Source: Pseudomonas sivasensis (lineage in GTDB: Bacteria; Pseudomonadota; Gammaproteobacteria; Pseudomonadales; Pseudomonadaceae). Taken from it: a stretch of 64,000 bases of DNA. Positions 27,706 through 34,770 of the stretch are shown here, piece by piece. Below the pieces are notes generated by a model, which ran no database searches, had not been told where the DNA came from, and saw nothing but the letters and a program-made list of their open reading frames with translations. Position 1 is the stretch's first letter, and each line of letters begins with the position of its first letter. The stretch spans positions 434,001 to 498,000 of the forward strand of contig NZ_JAAOWU010000001.1 in assembly GCF_013778505.1 (NCBI RefSeq). The letters run 5' to 3'. Made by a program: the position numbers and the translations under genes.

Positions 27706-28674
27706 ATGGACACTTTGCAAAACATGCGCGCCTTCAGTTGCGTGGCCGAAGCCGGCAGCTTCACCGCCGCTGCCGCCCAACTGGACACCACCACGGCCAA
27801 CGTCTCGCGCGCGGTCTCCAATCTGGAGGCCCATCTGCAAACCCGCTTGCTCAACCGCACCACCCGGCGCATTGCCCTTACCGAAGCAGGTAAACGCTAC
27901 CTACTGCGCTGCGAACAGATCCTGGCCTACGTCGAAGAAGCCGAGGCCGAAGCCAGCGACGCCCATGCGCGCCCCGCCGGACAGTTGAAAGTGCACACCA
28001 TGACCGGTATCGGCCAGCACTTCGTAATCGACGCCATTGCCCGCTACCGCCGCACCCACCCGGACGTGACCTTCGACCTGACCCTGGCCAACCGCGTGCC
28101 GGACCTGTTGGACGAGGGCTATGACGTGTCCATCGTGCTGGCCAGCGAACTGCCGGATTCAGGCTTCGTCTCCCAACGCCTGGGCATCACCTACAGCATC
28201 GCCTGCGCCTCGCCCGACTACGTCAAGGCCAAGGGCTGTGCACAGCGCCCCCAGGACTTGCTCAACCATGCCTGCCTGCGCCTGGTCAGCCCAGTGATTC
28301 AGTTGGACAAGTGGACCTTCAACGGCCCCGAAGGCCAGGAAAGCGTGGCGATCAACACCTCGCCGTTTCTGGTGAACTCGGCGGACGCGATGAAAACCGC
28401 GATCACCAGCGGCATGGGCGTAGGCCTGTTGCCGGTGTATGCGGCCATTGAAGGCCTGCGTAATGGCACCTTGGTGCGGGTCATGCCCACCTACCGTTCC
28501 CAGGAGCTGAACCTGTACGCCATCTACCCCTCGCGCCAGTACCTGGATGCGAAGATCAAGACCTGGGTGGAATACCTGCGCGGTTCGTTGCCGGAGATTC
28601 TGGCGGCGCATCAGGCGGAGCTGGTGGCGTACGAGTTGAGTGGCAGCCTGAGCGGTGCGCGCCTGGCGAACTGA
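27706..28674 (+). CDS. LysR-family regulator, probable controller of the FUSC efflux operon
   Basis: The 322-residue product has the LysR helix-turn-helix at the N-terminus (LQNMRAFSCVAEAGSFTAAAAQLDTTTANVSRAVSNLE) and an effector domain. It is divergent from the efflux operon with 182 bp between starts, the AaeR-like position. The intergenic region has no long perfect palindrome; LysR boxes may be imperfect. A REPIN lies 22 nt after the stop. Confidence 0.88.
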   Translation: MDTLQNMRAFSCVAEAGSFTAAAAQLDTTTANVSRAVSNLEAHLQTRLLNRTTRRIALTEAGKRYLLRCEQILAYVEEAEAEASDAHARPAGQLKVHTMTGIGQHFVIDAIARYRRTHPDVTFDLTLANRVPDLLDEGYDVSIVLASELPDSGFVSQRLGITYSIACASPDYVKAKGCAQRPQDLLNHACLRLVSPVIQLDKWTFNGPEGQESVAINTSPFLVNSADAMKTAITSGMGVGLLPVYAAIEGLRNGTLVRVMPTYRSQELNLYAIYPSRQYLDAKIKTWVEYLRGSLPEILAAHQAELVAYELSGSLSGARLAN

Positions 28675-28696
28675 TTGCTACCAGGCGATACAGGTC

Positions 28697-28790
28697 AAAT
28701 GTGGGAGGGGGCTTGCTCCCGATGGCAGTGGATCGGTCAATACATCTGGCGACTGACGCACCGCTATCGGGAGCAAGCCCCCTCCTACAT
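28697..28790. repeat. REPIN downstream of the LysR gene
   Basis: Inverted REP units (AAATGTGGGAGGGGGCTTGC and GGGAGCAAGCCCCCTCCTAC) enclose a spacer ending GACTGACGCACCGC. It lies between the LysR and dehydrogenase genes and is the likely 3' end of the LysR transcript. Confidence 0.88.
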
Positions 28791-28887
28791 GTTTCCCTGC
28801 CCACTTTAGGTCTGCCGTGTCCTGACAACAGTGGCAAGGAATGTTAGCTTGCTTGGCATTCTTCCGTAGTCGATGAGCCCGCCTGCT

Positions 28888-29862
28888 ATGAAAAAGACTG
28901 TCCTCGCCTTCAGCCGCGTCACCCCAGCCATGATCGAACGCCTGCAACAGGATTTCGAGGTGATCGCGCCAAATCCAAAGCTGGGCGACATCAATGCGCA
29001 GTTCAATGAAGCCCTGCCCCACGCCCACGGTTTGATCGGCGTGGGTCGCAAGTTGGGCCGTGCGCAGCTCGAAGGCGCGAGCAAACTGGAGGTGGTGTCC
29101 AGCGTGTCAGTGGGCTACGACAACTACGACGTGCCGTACTTCAACGAGCGCGGGATCATGCTCACCAACACCCCTGACGTACTCACCGAAAGCACCGCCG
29201 ACCTGGCGTTCGCCCTGCTGATGAGCAGCGCGCGCCGAGTGGCAGAGCTGGACGCCTGGACCAAGGCCGGTCAGTGGAAAGCCAGCGTCGGCGCGCCGTT
29301 GTTTGGCTGTGATGTACACGGCAAGACCCTGGGCATCGTCGGCATGGGCAATATCGGCGCGGCCGTGGCCCGTCGCGGGCGCCTGGGCTTCAACATGCCG
29401 ATTCTGTACAGCGGTAACAGCCGCAAGCTGGAGCTGGAACAGGAGTTGGGCGCGCAATTCCGCAGCCTGGACCAGTTGCTGGCCGAGGCGGATTTTGTCT
29501 GCCTGGTGGTGCCGCTGAGCGACAAGACCCGTCACCTGATCAGCACGCGCGAGCTGGGGCTGATGAAATCCAGCGCGATTCTGATCAACATCTCCCGTGG
29601 CCCGGTGGTCGACGAACCGGCGCTGATCCAGGCCCTGCAGGACCAGACCATTCGCGGCGCCGGGCTGGATGTGTATGAGCAGGAGCCACTGGCGCAGTCG
29701 CCGTTGTTCCAATTGAGCAACGCGGTGACCCTGCCGCATATCGGCTCGGCAACCAATGAAACCCGTGAGGCCATGGCCAACCGCGCGTTGGACAACCTGC
29801 GCAGTGCTCTGCTGGGCGAGCGTCCGCAGGATTTGGTGAACCCGCAGGTCTGGAAGGGCTGA
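28888..29862 (+). CDS. D-isomer-specific 2-hydroxyacid dehydrogenase (GhrB-like)
   Basis: The 324-residue product carries the Rossmann motif GIVGMGNIGAAVA, the catalytic arginine in NISRGPVVDE, the catalytic glutamate region DVYEQEP and the catalytic histidine in LPHIGSATNETREAM. It belongs to the glyoxylate/hydroxypyruvate reductase B / 2-ketogluconate reductase group, which reduces 2-oxoacids with NAD(P)H. The start at 28888 (MKKTVLAFS) is preferred to 28873, as the family begins directly with the first strand. It appears monocistronic. Confidence 0.9.
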   Translation: MKKTVLAFSRVTPAMIERLQQDFEVIAPNPKLGDINAQFNEALPHAHGLIGVGRKLGRAQLEGASKLEVVSSVSVGYDNYDVPYFNERGIMLTNTPDVLTESTADLAFALLMSSARRVAELDAWTKAGQWKASVGAPLFGCDVHGKTLGIVGMGNIGAAVARRGRLGFNMPILYSGNSRKLELEQELGAQFRSLDQLLAEADFVCLVVPLSDKTRHLISTRELGLMKSSAILINISRGPVVDEPALIQALQDQTIRGAGLDVYEQEPLAQSPLFQLSNAVTLPHIGSATNETREAMANRALDNLRSALLGERPQDLVNPQVWKG

Positions 29863-29884
29863 TGTTAAGGGCCCTGATCGCGCC

Positions 29885-29911
29885 TACAGTTTCCAGCGGC
29901 TGGGTCGATAA
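29885..29911 (+). promoter_or_regulatory. FliA (sigma28) type promoter of cheV
   Basis: TACAGTTT at 29885-29892, then exactly 11 bp, then GTCGATAA at 29904-29911. The flagellar sigma28 consensus is TAAAGTTT-N11-GCCGATAA, so each half has one mismatch. It lies 40 bp before cheV, which fits class IV flagellar/chemotaxis control. Confidence 0.72.
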
Positions 29912-29951
29912 CCTTTCATAGATCGTCATCCCTGATCCACAGAAGGTTTTT

Positions 29952-30854
29952 ATGTCCACCACCAAAGCCCGCGCAGACTCACTCTCACTTCTGCTCTTTA
30001 CCTTGCGCAGCGGCAAGCTGATGGCCATCAACCTGCTGAAAGTCAGCGAAATCATTCCCTGCCCGCCGCTGACCAAACTGCCGGAGTCTCATCCGAACGT
30101 TAAAGGCATCGCCACCCTGCGCGGTGCCTCGCTGTCGGTGATCGACCTGAGCCGCGCCCTGGGCGAACGGCCCTTGGAAGACCCGAACGGCGGCTGCCTG
30201 ATTGTCACTGACGTGAGCCGTTCCAAACAGGGTTTGCATGTGCAGGCGGTGAGCAAGATCGTGCACTGCCTGACGACCGACATCCGCCCGCCACCCTACG
30301 GCTCCGGCGGCAACCGTGCGTTTATCACTGGGGTGACTCAGGTGGAAGGCGGCCTGGTGCAGGTGCTGGACATTGAAAAAGTCATCCACGGCATCGCGCC
30401 GGCACCGATTGAAGCGGCGCCCACCGACTTGACCATGGAAGAAGCCGAAGTGCTCGGCAATGCACGGATTCTGGTGGTGGATGACAGCCAGGTAGCCCTG
30501 CAGCAGTCGGTTCATACCCTGCGCAACCTCGGCCTGACCTGCCACACCGCGCGCAGCGCCAAGGAAGCCATTGATGTGCTGCTGGAACTGCAAGGTACCG
30601 CCGCGCAGATCAATGTCGTGGTGTCGGACATTGAGATGTCCGAGATGGACGGTTACGCCCTGACCCGCACCCTGCGTGAAACGCCAGACTTCCAGCATCT
30701 GTACGTTTTGCTGCACACCTCCCTGGACAGCGCGATGAACAGCGAAAAAGCGCGCCTGGCCGGCGCCAACGCGGTACTGACCAAGTTCTCATCCCCCGAA
30801 CTGACCAAATGCCTGGTGGTGGCTGCGCAAACCGTGGCGCAACAGGGTCTGTAA
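29952..30854 (+). CDS. cheV: Chemotaxis coupling protein CheV
   Basis: The 300-residue product has an N-terminal CheW domain (LLLFTLRSGKLMAINLLKVSEI through about residue 160) and a C-terminal response-regulator receiver. The receiver has acidic DD in ILVVDDSQ, the phosphoacceptor at about D226 in VVSDIEMSEMDGY, and a conserved lysine in AVLTKFSSPE. CheV links chemoreceptors to CheA and tunes adaptation through phosphorylation. A FliA-type promoter precedes it. A GNAT gene begins 3 nt after its stop. Confidence 0.93.
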   Translation: MSTTKARADSLSLLLFTLRSGKLMAINLLKVSEIIPCPPLTKLPESHPNVKGIATLRGASLSVIDLSRALGERPLEDPNGGCLIVTDVSRSKQGLHVQAVSKIVHCLTTDIRPPPYGSGGNRAFITGVTQVEGGLVQVLDIEKVIHGIAPAPIEAAPTDLTMEEAEVLGNARILVVDDSQVALQQSVHTLRNLGLTCHTARSAKEAIDVLLELQGTAAQINVVVSDIEMSEMDGYALTRTLRETPDFQHLYVLLHTSLDSAMNSEKARLAGANAVLTKFSSPELTKCLVVAAQTVAQQGL

Positions 30855-30857
30855 TCG

Positions 30858-31340
30858 GTGACGGCGTATTACCAACTGCTGCGCCGCGACCTCACTGCCG
30901 GCCTGCCCGCGCCACAATGGACGGCCGGGACCGTGCTGGACCATTACCGTGACGCGTTGGCCCCAGCGATTCACGCCGTACTGCGCATGACCCAGGATCA
31001 GGGCGGTGGTCGTGTCGCCAACCTCGATGAATGGCGGCAACAGTTCGTCACCGATGCCGAATTCGACCCCACGCTGTGCCTGGTCGCCAGCAACGCCGAC
31101 GGTATCCTCGGCGTAGCCCAGTGCTGGACCAGCGCCTTCATCAAGAACCTCTCCATACATCCTTGCGCTCAAGGCCAGGGGCTGGGCCGCGCGTTATTGC
31201 TGCACACCTTCCAGGTGTTCAAGCAACGTGGTGAACCCTATGTGGACCTCAAGGTACTGGAAAGCAACCTACGCGCCCGGCAGCTGTACGAGAGCGCGGG
31301 TATGGTGTTTGTACTGCGCGATGTGGTCGAAGAGGACTGA
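30858..31340 (+). CDS. GNAT-family N-acetyltransferase
   Basis: The 160-residue product has the acetyl-CoA motif A of GNAT enzymes, LSIHPCAQGQGLGRALL (Q/R-x-x-G-x-G/A pattern), followed by the motif B region ARQLYESAGMVFVLRD. The start is a GTG at 30858, only 3 nt after cheV, with a weak ribosome site; coupling to cheV translation is likely. The substrate cannot be inferred. It is probably cotranscribed with cheV. Confidence 0.82.
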   Translation: MTAYYQLLRRDLTAGLPAPQWTAGTVLDHYRDALAPAIHAVLRMTQDQGGGRVANLDEWRQQFVTDAEFDPTLCLVASNADGILGVAQCWTSAFIKNLSIHPCAQGQGLGRALLLHTFQVFKQRGEPYVDLKVLESNLRARQLYESAGMVFVLRDVVEED

Positions 31341-31346
31341 CAGACG

Positions 31347-31364
31347 CTGGCGCATAACTTGCTT
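31347..31364 (+). promoter_or_regulatory. Sigma54 (RpoN) like promoter before the YkgJ-type gene
   Basis: CTGGCGCATAACTTGCTT carries GG and GC exactly 10 bp apart, with TGGCGC and TTGCT elements against the consensus TGGCAC-N5-TTGCW. It is 85 bp upstream of the gene at 31449, just after the GNAT stop. No activator site was identified. Confidence 0.4.
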
Positions 31365-31448
31365 CCAGAGAATCGTACCGGTGGAAAGAGGTAAAAACCC
31401 GTCACCGTAACTGCGTGCCCTCTGACCTAGCCTGGTGACAGATCCGCC

Positions 31449-32192
31449 ATGAACACCCATTTTTCCTGCGTCGGTTGCGGTAAATGCTGCACCGACCACC
31501 ACGTCCCCCTGACCCTCGCCGAAGCCCGTATGTGGGCGGCGGACGGCGGTAACGTCATTGTTCTGGTAGAGGGATTCCTCGGTAGCGGACTGGGCCTGCC
31601 CCAACAGCAACGCGAGCACGCCGAACGCCGTTCGGTGGTGGTGCCCAGCGGCAACACCGAAGCATTTGTGGCAATCACGTTTGCCGCCTACAACGCCGGG
31701 CGCTGCCGGAATCTTGACGAAGACAACCTGTGTCGCATCTATGAGCGTCGACCGTTGGTCTGCCGCATCTACCCGATGGAGATCAACCCGCATATCCCGC
31801 TCAACCCTGCCGCCAAGGATTGCCCGCCAGAATCCTGGGAACAGGGCCCGGCGTTGATCATCGGCGGCGAACTGATGGACCAGGAACTCGGGGCGCTGAT
31901 CCAGCGTTCGCGCCAGGCAGACCGCGATGACGTGCAGACCAAGGAAGCGGTGTGCGCCTTGCTGGGCATTCGCACCACAGCGCTCAAGGGGGATGGGTTT
32001 ACCGCGTACTTGCCGGACATGGGCGCATTTGCCCAGGCGATTGAGTTGGCAATTGATCAGCCGTCCGTGGCCAATGAGTGGGTGTTTCATGTGTCCGGGC
32101 TGGACATCGCCGAACAGGTGCTGGACGCCGGGGCGCAGATTGCTACCGAGGTGCCGGCCAACTACGCGTTTATTTCGTTGCGGGCTGCATAG
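31449..32192 (+). CDS. YkgJ-family cysteine-cluster protein
   Basis: The 247-residue product has CVGCGKCC at residues 6-13 and a second group in the sequence around CRNLDEDNLC and RPLVCRIYP. The CxxCxxCC plus downstream cysteine pattern defines the YkgJ/CxxCxxCC family, thought to bind zinc or an iron-sulfur cluster; members are linked to flagellin methylation or remain uncharacterised. No membrane segment is seen. It converges on the solute-binding protein gene with 24 nt between stops. Confidence 0.82.
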   Translation: MNTHFSCVGCGKCCTDHHVPLTLAEARMWAADGGNVIVLVEGFLGSGLGLPQQQREHAERRSVVVPSGNTEAFVAITFAAYNAGRCRNLDEDNLCRIYERRPLVCRIYPMEINPHIPLNPAAKDCPPESWEQGPALIIGGELMDQELGALIQRSRQADRDDVQTKEAVCALLGIRTTALKGDGFTAYLPDMGAFAQAIELAIDQPSVANEWVFHVSGLDIAEQVLDAGAQIATEVPANYAFISLRAA

Positions 32193-32216
32193 TCTCTTTA
32201 TCGACCCCAAAAGCGC

Positions 32217-33038
32217 TCATGGCGCAGCGTCTAACCGGTAATGCCGGATTATCCGCTGATACTCACCATTCTGTTTCAGCTGTTCGAGGGCGCAGTTGAG
32301 TTCCTTGCGCAGTGCGGTGTCGGGCTTACGCACCGCAATCGCCACGCCATCCCCCAGCAATGCGGCCGAAATGGGCGGGCCCAGGAAGTCGAAATCCCGA
32401 CCTTCGTCGGTGTCGAGCAAGGCTTCGCGAATTTCTACGGTGCCTTGCAGGGTCGCGTCGATTTCGCCGGCTATCAGACTGCGGACCAAATCATTATTGA
32501 GCCAGAAGCTCTTGACGATGACGCCCCTGTGCGCCCACTTCGTACGGGCAAACGCTTCACGATTGCTCCCCAGCAATACGCCAACCCGCTTGCCCTTGAG
32601 CGACTTAACATGGGGCAGCAGGCCTGATGTGCTACGGCCCACCAGCCGGGTGGTAAAGGGATAGAGGTTATCGGTGAAGCTTACCCAACGCCGCCGTTCC
32701 GACGTAGGCGCCATCCCCATGATCGCGTCGAATTTTCTGGCTTCAAGGGAGAGGAAGTCTTCGACAACCACTTGGTCGACCCAAACGCAGCGCGCATTCA
32801 ACTGCACGCACAGGGCATTGCCCAACTCGATATTGAGGCCAACCAACTGCCCTTGCGGGTCGCGGCTCTGGAAGGGGGGGAATTGCGCAGCAACGGCGAA
32901 GCGGATTTCGCGACGCGTTTGATCATCGGCCGCAAGGGCATCAGCCGAAAACAACAGGGCAAGCACTACACAGATGTGTATCAGGGCCAAGGGAAACGTC
33001 CTTTTCCGGAAAGACCAGCGTCGCCTCGCTCCCCCCAT
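32217..33038 (-). CDS. Periplasmic solute-binding protein (SBP_bac_3 type)
   Basis: The product contains the amino-acid-binding-protein pattern: FAVAAQFPPFQSRDPQGQLVG, FDAIMGMAPTSERRRWVSFT, a GKRVGVLLGS domain junction and LIAGEIDATL. It is encoded without permease or ATPase genes, so it may be an orphan receptor or sensor-type binding protein. An N-terminal signal peptide is present. The start is uncertain: ATG at 33038 gives a basic n-region, while a TTG at 32990 has AAGGA 8 nt upstream. The longest frame would start with TTG at 33077. Confidence 0.8.
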   Translation of the reverse strand: MGGARRRWSFRKRTFPLALIHICVVLALLFSADALAADDQTRREIRFAVAAQFPPFQSRDPQGQLVGLNIELGNALCVQLNARCVWVDQVVVEDFLSLEARKFDAIMGMAPTSERRRWVSFTDNLYPFTTRLVGRSTSGLLPHVKSLKGKRVGVLLGSNREAFARTKWAHRGVIVKSFWLNNDLVRSLIAGEIDATLQGTVEIREALLDTDEGRDFDFLGPPISAALLGDGVAIAVRKPDTALRKELNCALEQLKQNGEYQRIIRHYRLDAAP

Positions 33039-33156
33039 GAACCTCGGGGGCAGAGCAAAGGCTGTGCAAGCTTTCAAGAAACGGCAGTGGACCTACAATC
33101 AGAAAGATCAGCAGAAGCTGTAGGCAACAATCGACACAATGTGCCGCTTGTTAACC

Positions 33157-33390
33157 TCAGCGTTTACCCATCGAACGACGGGTGCCCGGCGGCGCCATGC
33201 CCGGTGACTTGGTGTGGCCGTTTTTGGCACCGTTCTTGTACCAAGGCTGGGCGGCATTCTTGGCCCCAGCCAGCTCACCCGGCTTGAACGGAAACTTAAA
33301 CGCCGGGATCTCGGCTTTTTCAACGCCTTCAGCGCTGGCCGGATCGACGATGTCGGTCGCGTCAACAGGGGGTTGTGTCGGGGAAGTCAT
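33157..33390 (-). CDS. Small basic protein of unknown function
   Basis: The 77-residue product is proline- and lysine-rich. Its C-terminal third is strongly basic (WYKNGAKNGHTKSPGMA, then TRRSMGKR) and it has no membrane segment or cysteine. CGGAGC lies about 5 nt before the ATG, a fair ribosome site, which argues for a real gene. I do not recognise a family. It stands between the solute-binding protein and the RND operon, on the opposite strand to the latter. Confidence 0.55.
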   Translation of the reverse strand: MTSPTQPPVDATDIVDPASAEGVEKAEIPAFKFPFKPGELAGAKNAAQPWYKNGAKNGHTKSPGMAPPGTRRSMGKR

Positions 33391-33507
33391 GGAAGCTCCG
33401 GAGCGTGCAGAAAATGATGCGGGGCCGGCTTGCGGGCCACACTGGCGCGCAGTATACCTGCGCGCCTGAGATCTTTAACCACCGCCTGTACGAATGGTCG
33501 GAGTTTG

Positions 33508-33523
33508 CTGACAGCGCTGTCAG
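33508..33523. promoter_or_regulatory. Palindrome TGACA-N4-TGTCA upstream of the RND operon
   Basis: CTGACAGCGCTGTCAG is a perfect 16-bp palindrome 80 bp before the RND membrane fusion gene. OmpR-family regulators of the CopR/CusR type bind TGACA...TGTCA inverted repeats, and the operon encodes such a regulator at 37865. Autoregulation through this site is inference. Confidence 0.55.
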
Positions 33524-33603
33524 TTAGCAGTCACCCTGCTGACCGGGTTGAAGGGCTATAAAGATCACTCACTCTCCCCATCCTTTGCCCCGGCGCCTCA
33601 CCC

Positions 33604-34770
33604 ATGCAGATTCAACGAAAAACCGCCCTGATTGTGGGTGTCCTCGTGGTCGTAGCGATTGCAGCCTGGGCGCTGACCCGGCCGGCCAAGACCAAGCTGG
33701 CAGTACCGACCGCGATCCCGGTCCGGGTGGTGAGCGTGGTGCAACAGGATATCCCGCGTTTTGTCAGCGGCATTGGCACGGTGTTATCGCTGCACAGCGT
33801 GGTGATTCGCCCGCAAGTCGACGGCATCCTGACCCAATTGCTGGTCAAGGAAGGCCAACGGGTCAAGGTCGGCGACCTGCTGGCGACCATTGATGACCGC
33901 TCGATTCGCGCCAGTCTCGACCAGGCCAAGGCGCAGTTGGGCGAGAGCCAGGCGCAACTGCAGGTAGCGCTGGTCAACCTCAAGCGCTACAAGGAGTTGA
34001 GTATCGACGACGGCGTGTCCAAGCAGACCTATGACCAGCAACAAGCTCTGGTCAACCAGCTCAAGGCCACCGCCCAAGGCAACCAGGCCGCAATCGATTC
34101 GGCCCAGGTCCAGCTTTCCTACACCCAGATCCGCTCCCCCGTCAGTGGCCGCGTCGGTATTCGTAACGTGGACGCGGGCAATTTCCTGCGCACCAGTGAT
34201 ACCCAGGGCCTGTTCTCAGTGACCCAGATCGACCCGATTGCCGTTGAGTTCTCGCTGCCGCAGCAGATGCTGCCGACCCTGCAAGGCCTGATCGCCGCGC
34301 CTGCCCCGGCGAGTGTCGACGCCTATCTGGGCGCTGACACCGACGGCCAGACCGGCGACTTGCTCGGTGAAGGCCATTTGAGCCTGATCGACAACCAGAT
34401 CAGCTCCACCACCGGCACACTGCGCGCCAAGGCTGAGTTCAGCAACGCCTCCCAGCGCCTGTGGCCGGGGCAACTGGTGACCATCAAAATCCAGACCGCC
34501 CTCGACAAAAATGCCCTGGTGGTGCCGCCGACCGTGGTGCAACGCGGCCTGGATTCGCACTTCGTGTACCGGGTCAAGGGGGACAAGGTTGAGGTGGTGC
34601 CGGTGCAGGTCACCTATCAAAACAGCGACGTGAACATCATCACGGGTGTGCAAGCCGGTGACGTGCTGGTCAGTGATGGCCAGTCGCGACTCAAGGCCGG
34701 TGCTCAGGTGGAGGTGCTCAAAGAGCCACCGCAAGTGATCCAGACCGTCGATGCCAAGGTGCAGCCATGA
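33604..34770 (+). CDS. RND efflux membrane fusion protein
   Basis: The 388-residue product has an N-terminal hydrophobic anchor (ALIVGVLVVVAIAAWAL). It has lipoyl halves (VDGILTQLLVKEGQRVKVGDLLATIDDR and SPVSGRVGIRNVDAGNFL), a helical hairpin and a C-terminal beta-barrel domain. No lipobox is present. It overlaps the RND gene by 4 nt. No outer-membrane channel gene is in this operon, so it presumably uses a channel such as an OprM-like protein encoded elsewhere. Confidence 0.91.
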   Translation: MQIQRKTALIVGVLVVVAIAAWALTRPAKTKLAVPTAIPVRVVSVVQQDIPRFVSGIGTVLSLHSVVIRPQVDGILTQLLVKEGQRVKVGDLLATIDDRSIRASLDQAKAQLGESQAQLQVALVNLKRYKELSIDDGVSKQTYDQQQALVNQLKATAQGNQAAIDSAQVQLSYTQIRSPVSGRVGIRNVDAGNFLRTSDTQGLFSVTQIDPIAVEFSLPQQMLPTLQGLIAAPAPASVDAYLGADTDGQTGDLLGEGHLSLIDNQISSTTGTLRAKAEFSNASQRLWPGQLVTIKIQTALDKNALVVPPTVVQRGLDSHFVYRVKGDKVEVVPVQVTYQNSDVNIITGVQAGDVLVSDGQSRLKAGAQVEVLKEPPQVIQTVDAKVQP

